Assembly (NCBI GenBank): GCA_017403065.1
Contig: JAFQOT010000013.1
Span: forward strand, 62,001 to 126,000
Length of the DNA stretch: 64,000 bases
Source of the DNA: Clostridia bacterium
GTDB lineage: Bacteria; Bacillota; Clostridia; Oscillospirales; Acutalibacteraceae
Direction: 5' to 3'
Shown in pieces: positions 33,919 through 43,065 of this stretch (position 1 is the first letter of the stretch; every line of letters begins with the position of its first letter). The position numbers were made by a program, and so were the translations under genes. The notes below the pieces were generated by a model. That model made no database searches. It was not told the DNA's origin and saw only the letters and a program-made list of their open reading frames with translations.

Positions 33919-33984
33919 ATGCGGTTTGATTTTCTGTATATTCCCTTGCTTATAGCAAGGATTTTTTGTGTAAAAATCTATTAG
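33919..33984 (+). CDS. Possible pyr leader peptide
   Basis: A 21-codon ATG-to-TAG frame, MRFDFLYIPLLIARIFCVKI plus Tyr, lies in the leader of the pyr operon. It reads straight through the terminator hairpin at 33944-33967, and a U-rich stretch (TTTGATTTTCTGTATATT) lies between its start and the hairpin. The layout recalls the UTP-sensitive pyrBI attenuator of E. coli. Against it, I see no convincing ribosome site (only CGGG about 17 nt upstream). Treat as a hypothesis. Confidence 0.3.
   Translation: MRFDFLYIPLLIARIFCVKIY
33944..33967 (+). terminator. Leader terminator (attenuator candidate) before pyrC
   Basis: CCTTGCT/AGCAAGG stem with a 3-nt loop, then ATTTTTTG. It lies between the promoter and the first pyr gene, so it must be bypassed for expression. 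I could not find a PyrR-binding consensus or an antiterminator. Confidence 0.7.
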
Positions 33985-34000
33985 TAAAGGCGGTTCTAAA

Positions 34001-35242
34001 ATGAAATACACCCTTAAAAACGTTAATGTTTATAAAAACGGTGCATTTGATTTTCAGGATAATTATCTCATCAATATAGACGAACCGACTGACCTATTCC
34101 CCGCCACCAAGGGTGGTATTGTTTCCAATTTTAATAATTGCTTTATTTTTCCGGCCTTTTGTGATGTGCATGTTCATCTCAGAGAGCCGGGTTTTTCATA
34201 TAAAGAGACAATCGAAACAGGAACAAAGGCTGCGGCGCGGGGCGGATATTCGGCAGTTTTTTCAATGCCTAACCTTAATCCTGTACCCGATAGTGCGGAA
34301 AACTTACACCAGCAGATTAAGCTAATTGAAGCTGAAGCTGTAATAAACGTTTACCCCTACGCCTCAATTACGGTAGGTCAGAAAGGCGAAATTTTAAGTG
34401 ATTTTGAAGCCTTAGCAAATGACTGCGCCGGATTTTCTGATGACGGCAGAGGCGTTCAAAAGGAAGAAATGATGCGCAAGGCTATGATAAAAGCCAAAGA
34501 GCTTGACAAAATAATTGTAGCCCACTGCGAAGAAAACAGTCTTTTAAAGGGTGGCTATATCCACGACGGTGAATATGCAAAAAAGCACAACCATACAGGA
34601 ATTTGTTCAGAAAGTGAATGGCGGCCCATTGAAAGAGATTTACGATTAGCAAAGGAAATAGGTTGTAAATACCACGTATGCCATATTTCCTGTAAAGAAA
34701 GCGTAGAGCTTATCAGAAAAGCTAAGGCTGAGGGTGTGGATGTTACCTGCGAAACGGCTCCACATTATCTTGTTATGAATGATATGATGCTTAAGGACGA
34801 GGGCAGATTTAAAATGAATCCGCCTATAAGGAGTGAGACAGACAGGCTTGCTTTAATTGAGGGACTTAAAGACGGGACTATTGATATGATTGCTACCGAC
34901 CATGCCCCCCACTCTGCTGAGGAAAAATCCAAAGGGCTTAAAAACAGCGCAATGGGTGTTGTGGGTATTGAAACAAGCTTTTCAGTGCTCTATACAAATC
35001 TTGTAAAAACAGGTATTATCACTTTAGAAAAGCTTGTTGAGGTTATGTCTTTAAATCCAAGAAAACGCTTCGGATTAGGAAATACAGAAGATATTTGTAT
35101 CTTTGATTTAAACACAGAATATACTGTTAATCCACAGGAATTTCTGTCAAAAGGTAAAGCAACGCCCTTTGAAAACGAAAAGCTTTCAGGTGTTTGCAGG
35201 CTAACGGTTTGTAATAAAAAAATTGTATATAAAAATGTATAA
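34001..35242 (+). CDS. pyrC: Dihydroorotase
   Basis: 413 aa zinc amidohydrolase closing carbamoyl-aspartate to dihydroorotate. Metal ligands CDVHVHLREPG at about residue 55, GFSDDGRGVQ, AHCEENSL, CHISCKES and the catalytic-base segment IATDHAPHSAEEK are all present. Class I type. AAAGG is found upstream of the ATG. First gene of the pyrimidine operon. Confidence 0.96.
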   Translation: MKYTLKNVNVYKNGAFDFQDNYLINIDEPTDLFPATKGGIVSNFNNCFIFPAFCDVHVHLREPGFSYKETIETGTKAAARGGYSAVFSMPNLNPVPDSAENLHQQIKLIEAEAVINVYPYASITVGQKGEILSDFEALANDCAGFSDDGRGVQKEEMMRKAMIKAKELDKIIVAHCEENSLLKGGYIHDGEYAKKHNHTGICSESEWRPIERDLRLAKEIGCKYHVCHISCKESVELIRKAKAEGVDVTCETAPHYLVMNDMMLKDEGRFKMNPPIRSETDRLALIEGLKDGTIDMIATDHAPHSAEEKSKGLKNSAMGVVGIETSFSVLYTNLVKTGIITLEKLVEVMSLNPRKRFGLGNTEDICIFDLNTEYTVNPQEFLSKGKATPFENEKLSGVCRLTVCNKKIVYKNV

Positions 35243-35254
35243 GGGAGAAGAATT

Positions 35255-38200
35255 ATGGCAAAGAGAACAGACATTAAGAAAATTTTAATCATCGGCTCAG
35301 GTCCTATCGTTATCGGACAAGCTGCTGAATTTGACTATGCAGGCACACAAGCCTGTCTTGCGCTTAAAGAGGAAGGCTACGAGGTTGTTCTTTGCAACTC
35401 TAACCCTGCTACTATTATGACCGATACTACTATCGCTGATAAGGTTTATATGGAGCCTTTAACACTTGAATATGTTGCAAAAATTTTGCGTTACGAAAGA
35501 CCTGACGCTATTGTTCCAGGTATTGGCGGACAAACAGGTCTTAACCTTGCTATGCAGCTTGAAGAAAAAGGAATTCTTAAGGAATGTGGAGTAGAGCTTT
35601 TAGGTACAAGCAGCGAAAGTATTAACCGCGCTGAAGACAGAGAGCTTTTTAAAGAGCTTTGTCAGTCTATTGGTGAGCCTACCATCCCATCTGAAATCAC
35701 ATATAACATTGAAGAAGCCAAGCAAGCCGCTATGCGTATCGGTTATCCTGTGGTTTTACGTCCTGCCTTTACCTTAGGCGGTACAGGCGGCGGCTTTGCC
35801 TATAACGAGGAAGAGCTTATTGAGGTTGGTTTAAACGCTTTTAAGCTTTCCCCTGTTCATCAGGTTCTTATTGAAAAAAGTGTTAAGGGCTATAAAGAAA
35901 TTGAATTTGAAGTTATGCGCGACTCTAACGACCACGCAATTACAATTTGCGGTATGGAAAACATCGACCCTGTAGGTGTTCATACGGGTGACTCATTGGT
36001 AGTAGCTCCTATTATGACATTAAGCAAGGAAGATGAAAAAATGCTTAATGACAGCGCTATCAAAATCATTCGCGAGCTTAAAATAGAGGGCGGCTGTAAC
36101 GTACAGTTTGCTTTAAATCCTAACAGCAGCGAATATTACCTTATTGAAGTTAATCCTCGCGTTTCCCGTTCTTCTGCCCTTGCTTCTAAGGCAAGCGGTT
36201 ATCCTATTGCACGTGTTACTGCTAAAATTGCAGTTGGTATGGCGCTTGAGGATATTGCAATTGCAAATACAAATGCTGCATTTGAGCCTGCTTTAGACTA
36301 TGTAATAGCAAAATTACCACGCTTCCCCTTTGATAAATTTGCGGCTGCTCCCAACACCTTAGGCACACAGATGAAAGCCACAGGTGAGGTTATGGGTATT
36401 GGCTCTAACTTAGAGGAATGCTTATTAAAGTCTGTACGCTCTCTTGAAATCGGGGCTTGCCATTTCCACCTTAATAAATTTGACGGCAAAACCAAAGACG
36501 AGCTTTTTGATTATATTAAAGAATTTAAGGACGACAATATCTTTGCTATAGCGCAACTTATGCGTTTAGGTGTAGATGTTGAAAAATTACACGAAATCAC
36601 ACAGATTACCTCCTACTTCCTTGAAGCTATTCAAAGAATAGTAAAAATGGAAGAAACACTTTCCGAAAATATAGGAAATGCAGATATTCTTAAGGCTGCA
36701 AAGGTAATGGGCTTTAGCGATAAATATATTTCTAAGCTTTGGAATAAGGATGAGCTTGAAATTTATAATATGCGTAAAGAAAAAGGTATTGTTCCTGTTT
36801 ACAAAATGGTTGATACCTGTCATACAAACGCATATATCCCCTATTTCTATTCATCATATCAGGGTGAAAATGCATCACGCCTTACCGACCGAAAGAAAAT
36901 TATTGTTTTGGGCGCAGGTCCTATTCGTATCGGTCAGGGTGTTGAGTTTGACTATTCAACAGTTCACGCCGTAACAACAATTAAAAATTCAGGCTACGAA
37001 GCTATAATCATAAACAACAACCCAGAAACTGTTTCTACCGATTACACCTGTTCTGATAAGCTATATTTCGAGCCTTTAACTACCGAAGATGTAATGAACA
37101 TTATCGACTTTGAAAAGCCTGAGGGTGTTATTGCTTCCTTAGGCGGTCAGACTGCTATAAATTTAGCAGAACCGCTAATGAAACGTGGAGTTAAAATTAT
37201 CGGTACCGACTGTGAAGCTATTGAAAAAGCAGAAAACAGAGATAGCTTTGAAAAAATATTAAAATCACTTAATATTCCTCAGCCAAACGGCAAAGCAGTT
37301 ACAAATATAGAATCAGGTGTTGCCGCAGCTGCTGAAATCGGTTACCCTGTACTTGTTCGTCCATCCTTCGTTTTAGGCGGACGCGCTATGCAGATAGTTG
37401 CTGACGAGGCTCAGCTTCGCCACTATTTAAAGACCGCTGTTGAAATAGATGAAGACAAGCCGGTTTTGGTTGATAAATACATTTCAGGTAAAGAGGTTGA
37501 GGTTGACGCTATTTGCGACGGTAGAGATGTTTTTGTGCCTGGTATTATGGAACTGGTTGAAAGAACAGGTATACACTCAGGCGACTCAATAAGCGTTTAC
37601 CCTGCTTTCAGTATTTCAGATAAGGTTAAAGGCATAATTTTGCAGTATGCTAAAAAATTAGGTCTTGGTATCGGAATAATAGGTCTTTACAACATTCAGT
37701 TTATTGTTGACAAAGATGAAAACGTATTCATCATCGAGGTTAATCCACGTTCTTCAAGAACTGTTCCTTTCCTTTCAAAAGCTACAGGTTATAGCCTTGC
37801 TGATATTGCCACCGAGGTTATAATGGGTAAATCCCTTAAGGAACAGGGTATATTTGATATATATCCCACCGAGAAAAAGCGTCACTATGTAAAAGTACCT
37901 GTATTTTCATTTAATAAGATAAGAGGACTTGACGCATATCTTTCCCCTGAAATGAAGTCTACAGGTGAAGCTATCGGTTATGACGATAAACTCAACCGTG
38001 CGCTTTTCAAGGCTCTTCAGGCATCAGGAATGAAGCTTCAGAATTACGGTACGGTTTTTGCCACTATTGCTGACTGTGACAAAGAGGAGGCTCTCCCCTT
38101 AATCCGCCGTTTCTATAATTTAGGATTTAATATCGAAGCTACTGCAGGCACGGCCGAATTCTTGAAGCAAAACGGTATTAGAACACACGTATTAAAGAAA

Positions 38201-38428
38201 ATCGGTGAAGGCAGTGAAGAAATTCCTGAGGCTTTGCGTCAAGGTCATATCGCTTATGTTATAAACACAAGAGATATTAACTCTTCAGGCTCTAATACCG
38301 ACGGTTACGAAATCAGACGTTTATCAACAGAAAATAATGTAACCATCTTTACAGCCCTTGATACCGTACGTGTTTTACTCGATGTTTTAGAGGAAACAAC
38401 CATTACCATTTCAACTATTGACGCGTAA
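35255..38428 (+). CDS. carB: Carbamoyl-phosphate synthase large subunit
   Basis: 1057 aa, full length. It makes carbamoyl phosphate from bicarbonate, ATP and ammonia supplied by the small subunit. Two ATP-grasp halves are visible (GSGPIVIGQAAEFDYAGTQA and GAGPIRIGQGVEFDYSTVHA, each with an EVNPR metal motif). A C-terminal MGS-like regulatory domain begins near ATIADCDKEEALPLI. It starts 12 nt after pyrC. No carA accompanies it anywhere in the window, although the glutaminase subunit normally precedes carB. Confidence 0.97.
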   Translation: MAKRTDIKKILIIGSGPIVIGQAAEFDYAGTQACLALKEEGYEVVLCNSNPATIMTDTTIADKVYMEPLTLEYVAKILRYERPDAIVPGIGGQTGLNLAMQLEEKGILKECGVELLGTSSESINRAEDRELFKELCQSIGEPTIPSEITYNIEEAKQAAMRIGYPVVLRPAFTLGGTGGGFAYNEEELIEVGLNAFKLSPVHQVLIEKSVKGYKEIEFEVMRDSNDHAITICGMENIDPVGVHTGDSLVVAPIMTLSKEDEKMLNDSAIKIIRELKIEGGCNVQFALNPNSSEYYLIEVNPRVSRSSALASKASGYPIARVTAKIAVGMALEDIAIANTNAAFEPALDYVIAKLPRFPFDKFAAAPNTLGTQMKATGEVMGIGSNLEECLLKSVRSLEIGACHFHLNKFDGKTKDELFDYIKEFKDDNIFAIAQLMRLGVDVEKLHEITQITSYFLEAIQRIVKMEETLSENIGNADILKAAKVMGFSDKYISKLWNKDELEIYNMRKEKGIVPVYKMVDTCHTNAYIPYFYSSYQGENASRLTDRKKIIVLGAGPIRIGQGVEFDYSTVHAVTTIKNSGYEAIIINNNPETVSTDYTCSDKLYFEPLTTEDVMNIIDFEKPEGVIASLGGQTAINLAEPLMKRGVKIIGTDCEAIEKAENRDSFEKILKSLNIPQPNGKAVTNIESGVAAAAEIGYPVLVRPSFVLGGRAMQIVADEAQLRHYLKTAVEIDEDKPVLVDKYISGKEVEVDAICDGRDVFVPGIMELVERTGIHSGDSISVYPAFSISDKVKGIILQYAKKLGLGIGIIGLYNIQFIVDKDENVFIIEVNPRSSRTVPFLSKATGYSLADIATEVIMGKSLKEQGIFDIYPTEKKRHYVKVPVFSFNKIRGLDAYLSPEMKSTGEAIGYDDKLNRALFKALQASGMKLQNYGTVFATIADCDKEEALPLIRRFYNLGFNIEATAGTAEFLKQNGIRTHVLKKIGEGSEEIPEALRQGHIAYVINTRDINSSGSNTDGYEIRRLSTENNVTIFTALDTVRVLLDVLEETTITISTIDA

Positions 38429-38475
38429 AATAAAGGGTTTCACCGTTTGTTATCAATTATTCAAAAGGAGTAGTT

Positions 38476-39207
38476 ATGACTCAAGGAATTTATAAAATTA
38501 AATCCAATATAAATTTAGCTCCCTCAATTTTCAAAATGATTATTTTGGGTGATACCTCGGCTTTAACCCGACCAGGTCAGTTTGTAAATATTAAAATTGA
38601 CGGACTTTATCTTCGCCGTCCTATTTCAGTCTGCGATTATAACGACACTGAAATTACACTTATTTATAAGACTGTAGGCGAAGGTACCCAGATTATGAGC
38701 CAAATGGCTGAGGGTGACACACTCGACGTTTTAGTCGGTTTAGGCAACGGCTTTGATACTTCAAAAAGCGGAGACACCGCTTTACTTATAGGAGGCGGTG
38801 TAGGTATACCCCCTCTTTACAAGCTCTGCAAGGATTTAATTTCAAATGGTAAAAACGTTAAGGTGATTTTAGGCTTTAACAAACAATCTGAAATCTTTTA
38901 TGAAGACGAGTTTAAAAACTTGGGTGCAGAAGTTTTTGTAACTACGGTTGACGGCTCGTACGGTATAAATGGCTTTGTAACCAACGCTATGGAAAATTTA
39001 GATTATGATTATTTCTATACCTGTGGGCCTGAGCCTATGTTCAAAGCTATTGAAAACACCGTTAAAACCTCAGGTCAGTACAGCTTTGAGGAAAGAATGG
39101 GCTGTGGCTTTGGTGCTTGTATGGGCTGTAGCTGTAAAACGAAGTATGGCAATAAGCGCATCTGCAAGGACGGACCGGTTTTACAAAGGGAGGAAATAAT
39201 ATGGTAA
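38476..39207 (+). CDS. pyrK: Dihydroorotate dehydrogenase electron-transfer subunit
   Basis: 243 aa iron-sulfur flavoprotein passing electrons from PyrD to NAD. FAD-binding RRPISVCDY, nucleotide-binding GGGVGIPPLYKLC and the C-terminal 2Fe-2S cluster ligands CGFGACMGCSCK plus Cys in RICKDG are present. AAAAGGAG precedes the ATG. It overlaps pyrD by 7 nt, as expected for a class 1B pair. Confidence 0.96.
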   Translation: MTQGIYKIKSNINLAPSIFKMIILGDTSALTRPGQFVNIKIDGLYLRRPISVCDYNDTEITLIYKTVGEGTQIMSQMAEGDTLDVLVGLGNGFDTSKSGDTALLIGGGVGIPPLYKLCKDLISNGKNVKVILGFNKQSEIFYEDEFKNLGAEVFVTTVDGSYGINGFVTNAMENLDYDYFYTCGPEPMFKAIENTVKTSGQYSFEERMGCGFGACMGCSCKTKYGNKRICKDGPVLQREEIIW

Positions 39208-40118
39208 ACACTAAGGTTGATTTATGCGGAATTGAGCTTTCAAACCCTATTATCCCCGCAAGCGGTACCTTTGGTTTCGGTTATGAGTTTGCTGACCTTT
39301 ACGATATAAATATGTTAGGTACTTTCTCCTTTAAAGGCACTACAAAGGATGCCCGTTTTGGTAATCCTACCCCAAGAATTGCTGAGACACCTTGCGGAAT
39401 GTTAAATTCTGTAGGTCTTCAGAATCCAGGTGTTGACAAGGTTATTTCAGAAGAACTTCCTAAGCTAAAAAAGGTTTTTTCAAAGCCTGTTATGGCTAAT
39501 GTCAGCGGATTTGCCGTTGAAGACTATGCCTACACCTGCGAAAAGTTGGACAGTGAGGCTCAAATCGGTTGGTTTGAGGTTAATATTTCCTGTCCTAATG
39601 TGCACGGTGGCGGACTCGCCTTTGGTACAAGCGCAAAAAATGCCGAAGCCGTAACAAAAGCAGTTAAAAAGGTTACAAACAAGCCTGTTTTTATTAAATT
39701 ATCACCTAATGTTACAGATATTACCGAAATCGCAAAGGCTTGCGAGTCGGCAGGTGCTGACGGTATCAGCCTTATAAACACATTACTCGGTATGCGAATA
39801 GATTTGAAAACCAAAAAACCGATTTTAGCTAATAAAATGGGTGGTTTTTCAGGTCCCGCAATTAAACCTGTAGCTCTTAGAATGATATATCAGGTTTACG
39901 ACGCTGTAAAAATTCCGCTTATTGGTATGGGCGGAGTAACCACCGCAGAGGACGTAATTGAAATGATGCTTGCGGGCGCTACCGCAGTTCAGGTTGGCGC
40001 TGCAAACTTGGTTGAGCCTTTTGCTTGCAAGAACATAATAGAAGACCTGCCAAGAGTTATGGAAAAATACAAAATAGATAATTTAAAAGATATTATAGGA
40101 GGGGCACACAATGGGTAA
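39201..40118 (+). CDS. pyrD: Dihydroorotate dehydrogenase, class 1B catalytic subunit
   Basis: 305 aa FMN enzyme oxidising dihydroorotate to orotate. The active-site Cys lies in NISCPNVHGGGLAFG, with FMN-contact segments PASGTFGFG and IGMGGVTTAEDVIEMM. The PyrK partner directly upstream defines the NAD-linked 1B type. It overlaps pyrF by 8 nt. Confidence 0.97.
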   Translation: MVNTKVDLCGIELSNPIIPASGTFGFGYEFADLYDINMLGTFSFKGTTKDARFGNPTPRIAETPCGMLNSVGLQNPGVDKVISEELPKLKKVFSKPVMANVSGFAVEDYAYTCEKLDSEAQIGWFEVNISCPNVHGGGLAFGTSAKNAEAVTKAVKKVTNKPVFIKLSPNVTDITEIAKACESAGADGISLINTLLGMRIDLKTKKPILANKMGGFSGPAIKPVALRMIYQVYDAVKIPLIGMGGVTTAEDVIEMMLAGATAVQVGAANLVEPFACKNIIEDLPRVMEKYKIDNLKDIIGGAHNG

Positions 40119-40809
40119 AGACGTTATTATTGCTTGCGATTTTGCAAGTAAAGAAGAAACCTTAAACTTTCTTGATAAATTTACAGGCAAAAAACCCTTT
40201 GTTAAAATCGGTATGGAGCTTTTCTATGCAGAAGGTCCGCAGATTGTTAAGGATTTAAAGGCAAGAGGACATAAAATATTTCTTGATTTAAAGCTTCACG
40301 ATATTCCTAATACAGTTAAAAAATCTATGGCGGTTTTGTCACGCCTTGATGTTGATATGACAAATCTTCACGCCGCAGGCACAATTTCTATGATGGAGGG
40401 CGCTTTAGAGGGGCTCACCCGTCCTGACGGTACAAGACCTTTACTTATTGCTGTTACACAGCTAACCTCTACTGACCAAGAGAGAATGGAAAAGGATTTA
40501 CTTATTAAAGAACCTATCGACAAGGTTGTAATGCACTATGCTCACAACGCGATGGCAGCTGGGCTTGACGGTGTTGTTTGCTCACCTCTTGAAGCTGGCA
40601 AGGTTCACGAAACCTGCGGTGATAAGTTCTTAACCGTAACCCCAGGTGTTCGCTTTGCAGACGGTGACATTGGCGACCAAAAGAGAGTTATGACACCTGC
40701 AGAAGCTAAAAAAATCGGCAGCGACTATATTGTTGTGGGTCGTCCTATTACCGCCGCCGCTGACCCCGTTGCAGCTTATGAAAGATGCTGTACTGAATTT
40801 ATAGGATAA
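40111..40809 (+). CDS. pyrF: Orotidine 5'-phosphate decarboxylase
   Basis: 232 aa barrel enzyme producing UMP. The catalytic DxKxxD motif is LDLKLHDIPNTV, and the phosphate-binding end IVVGRPITAAADP is present. GGAGG lies just upstream. The following 114-bp gap to pyrE is the longest in the operon and holds repeat-like sequence. Confidence 0.96.
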   Translation: MGKDVIIACDFASKEETLNFLDKFTGKKPFVKIGMELFYAEGPQIVKDLKARGHKIFLDLKLHDIPNTVKKSMAVLSRLDVDMTNLHAAGTISMMEGALEGLTRPDGTRPLLIAVTQLTSTDQERMEKDLLIKEPIDKVVMHYAHNAMAAGLDGVVCSPLEAGKVHETCGDKFLTVTPGVRFADGDIGDQKRVMTPAEAKKIGSDYIVVGRPITAAADPVAAYERCCTEFIG

Positions 40810-40825
40810 ATTAAGCAATTAAAAT

Positions 40826-40912
40826 ATAAAAAAATCACTGTATACCACATACGCATTATATCGGTGGGCAAAGCCGACACTGAATTTTTTCATTATTCAT
40901 TATTTTGATAAA
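40826..40912. repeat. Candidate dispersed non-coding element in pyrF-pyrE gap
   Basis: The operon otherwise has gaps under 50 nt, but this spacer is 114 nt and ends in a TCATTATTCATTATT tandem. It contains the GC-richer piece TCGGTGGGCAAAGCCGACAC with a short TCGG/CCGA stem. It looks like an inserted intergenic repeat; copy number in the genome is unknown. Confidence 0.3.
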
Positions 40913-40923
40913 GGAGAAGAACT

Positions 40924-41580
40924 ATGGAAAGCTATAAAAGAGAATTTATCCAATTTTTAGAAAGCGCAGGAGTTTTAAAGTTTGGTGATTTCACCGCTAA
41001 ATCAGGCAGAAAAATACCCTATTTCATAAACGCAGGCGATATTAAAACAGGCGAGCAAATATGCAAATTAGGTGAATTTTACGCAAAAGCATATTTTGAA
41101 AAGATTGGAAATAAAAAGACAGTTCTTTACGGACCTGCTTATAAAGGCATTCCAATAGCTGTATCTGTCGCCGTAGCCCTTGCTAAAAACGGACTTGATG
41201 TTCCCTTTTTCTTCAACAGAAAAGAAGAAAAAGACCACGGCGAAGGCGGTGTTTTTGTAGGCTATAAGCCACAGGAAAATGAAGAAATCGTAATCGTTGA
41301 AGATGTAATTACCGCTGGTACTGCAATTCGTGAGAGTATGGCTATACTTTCAAGCCTTAAAAACACAAAAGTTTCTGCAGTTTTTGTTATGGTTGACAGA
41401 AAAGAAAAGGGCAAAACTGATAAATCTGCTATGGCAGAGGTTGGAGAAGAATACGGTTTCCCTGTTTATTCGGTAGTTGATGTTTACGATATTATTGAAT
41501 ATCTTGAAGAAGACGAAAAGAACCGTGAAAATGTTGAACGTATAAAAAAATATCTTGAAGTCAACGGCGCAAAAGCTTAA
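40924..41580 (+). CDS. pyrE: Orotate phosphoribosyltransferase
   Basis: 218 aa. It adds PRPP to orotate to form OMP. FTAKSGRKIPYFINAGDI at the N-terminus, YGPAYKGIPIA, FFFNRKEEKDHGEGG (flexible catalytic loop) and the PRPP loop EIVIVEDVITAGTAI are present. AAAGGAGAAG precedes the ATG. Confidence 0.96.
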   Translation: MESYKREFIQFLESAGVLKFGDFTAKSGRKIPYFINAGDIKTGEQICKLGEFYAKAYFEKIGNKKTVLYGPAYKGIPIAVSVAVALAKNGLDVPFFFNRKEEKDHGEGGVFVGYKPQENEEIVIVEDVITAGTAIRESMAILSSLKNTKVSAVFVMVDRKEKGKTDKSAMAEVGEEYGFPVYSVVDVYDIIEYLEEDEKNRENVERIKKYLEVNGAKA

Positions 41581-41600
41581 AACAGAAAGGATAATCTAAA

Positions 41601-42512
41601 TTGAGAAGTTTAATAGATATTTTAGAACTTTCTACTAAAGAATTAGATGAGCTGATTTCTACTGCTGATGATATAATAGAAAATCCGCAAAAATATGCCC
41701 ACAAATGTGACGGAAAAAAGCTTGCCACCTTATTTTTTGAGCCTTCAACACGCACAAGATTAAGCTTTGAGGCGGCAATGTATGAGCTTGGGGGTAATGT
41801 TATCGGTTTTTCCGAAGCGCAAAGCTCATCAGCTTCTAAGGGAGAAAGCGTTGCTGATACTGCAAAGGTTATAAGCTGTTATGCTGACATTATTGCTATG
41901 CGCCATCCAAAAGAAGGGGCACCGCTTGTAGCATCTATGAATGCAACTGTTCCTGTTATAAATGCCGGTGATGGCGGACATAATCACCCAACCCAGACAC
42001 TTGCTGATTTGCTTACAATTCACAGAGAAAAAGGCCGTTTTAATAACCTGACAGTCGGTCTTTGCGGCGACCTTAAATTTGGCAGAACTGTTCATTCCCT
42101 TATCGCCGCTTTAAGACGCTATGAAAATGTTAAATTTATACTTATTTCCCCTGCTGAATTAAAGCTTCCCGATTATGTAAAAGAAAGTCTTACAAAAGAT
42201 AATGTTGATTTTGTAGAAACTACCAATTTAGAGGAAGCCATAAAAGAGCTTGATATTCTTTATATGACACGTGTTCAAAGGGAGCGTTTCTTTAACGAGG
42301 AAGAATATTTAAGACTTAAGGACAGTTACATTCTCACCCCTGAAAAGCTTGTAAATGCCAAAAAAGATATGGCTATTCTTCATCCGTTGCCACGCGTTAA
42401 CGAAATCAGCGTAGCTATAGACAACGACCCTCGCGCCTGCTACTTTAAACAGGTGCTTTACGGGAAATATATGCGAATGGCTTTAATACTAAAGCTTTTG
42501 GAGGTTGAATAA
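41601..42512 (+). CDS. pyrB: Aspartate carbamoyltransferase catalytic subunit
   Basis: 303 aa. It condenses carbamoyl phosphate and aspartate. The carbamoyl-phosphate loop [12 protein letters not shown] and the [15 protein letters not shown] motif are intact, as is HPLPRVNEI at the C-end. The start is TTG at 41601 with GAAAGGA upstream. Its stop overlaps the pyrI start by one nucleotide (TAATG), coupling catalytic and regulatory chains. Confidence 0.96.
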   Translation: MRSLIDILELSTKELDELISTADDIIENPQKYAHKCDGKKLATLFFEPSTRTRLSFEAAMYELGGNVIGFSEAQSSSASKGESVADTAKVISCYADIIAMRHPKEGAPLVASMNATVPVINAGDGGHNHPTQTLADLLTIHREKGRFNNLTVGLCGDLKFGRTVHSLIAALRRYENVKFILISPAELKLPDYVKESLTKDNVDFVETTNLEEAIKELDILYMTRVQRERFFNEEEYLRLKDSYILTPEKLVNAKKDMAILHPLPRVNEISVAIDNDPRACYFKQVLYGKYMRMALILKLLEVE

Positions 42513-42928
42513 TGAAGGTTGATTCAATTAAAAACGGTATTGTTATTGACCATATAACTGCCGGCAAAGGTATGGAAATTTACAGTCTTTTAGGTCTTGA
42601 CCAGCTTGAATGCTCGGTAGCGCTTATCAGAAATGTACCCAGCAGAAAAATGGGTAAAAAAGATATTATTAAAATTGATGCAGATATTGTTATAGATACT
42701 GCTATTTTAGGCTTTGTTGACCCTGACATTACAGTTAACATTATTAAGGATAATAAGATAATTGATAAAAAAACTATTGAATTGCCTGAAAAATTAGTAG
42801 ATGTACTTAAATGCAAAAATCCGCGCTGTATTTCTATGACAGAACAGGAGCTTTCGCATATTTTCACCCTTGCAGACAGAGAAAACCGCGTTTACCGTTG
42901 TTTATACTGCGAAACTAAAGCAAAATAA
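42512..42928 (+). CDS. pyrI: Aspartate carbamoyltransferase regulatory subunit
   Basis: 138 aa. It gives the enzyme allosteric control by nucleotides. The N-terminal domain starts KVDSIKNGIVIDHITAGKG, and the zinc domain has the four Cys of CKNPRC and CLYC. Its presence implies ATCase of the PyrB6-PyrI6 type, with feedback at the protein level. Confidence 0.95.
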   Translation: MKVDSIKNGIVIDHITAGKGMEIYSLLGLDQLECSVALIRNVPSRKMGKKDIIKIDADIVIDTAILGFVDPDITVNIIKDNKIIDKKTIELPEKLVDVLKCKNPRCISMTEQELSHIFTLADRENRVYRCLYCETKAK

Positions 42929-42966
42929 ATTTATATAATTTATTTCTTGAAAGGAGATGTGTCTAT

Positions 42967-43038
42967 TTGAGTAAAAATTTGAATTTTGTGTTTCATTTTC
43001 GCCGTAGACCGCCTCCGACCCTTTCTTTTTTTAAGTAA
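42967..43038 (+). CDS. Upstream ORF before the DMT transporter
   Basis: A 23-codon frame starting at TTG 42967, MSKNLNFVFHFRRRPPPTLS then FFK, stop TAA 43036. A strong AAAGGAGATG lies upstream at 42950-42959. It encodes RRR-PPP, a string known to slow ribosomes (polyproline needs EF-P). Its last codons form the 5' arm of the hairpin at 43020-43053 and its stop is in the loop. It could be a regulatory leader or a chance frame. Confidence 0.45.
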   Translation: MSKNLNFVFHFRRRPPPTLSFFK

Positions 43039-43053
43039 TCGAAAAAAGAAAGG
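43020..43053 (+). promoter_or_regulatory. Hairpin sequestering the DMT transporter ribosome site
   Basis: Twelve uninterrupted base pairs: CCTTTCTTTTTT (43020-43031) with AAAAAAGAAAGG (43042-43053), 10-nt loop. The AAAGG ribosome site of the gene starting at 43066 is in the 3' arm. A ribosome finishing the upstream ORF would open it. Confidence 0.65.
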
Positions 43054-43065
43054 AAAAATAAAATT

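Noticed and set aside
33882..34000. PyrR-binding antiterminator in the pyr leader
   Set aside because: I could not find the conserved PyrR loop sequence or an alternative stem; only one terminator hairpin is evident.
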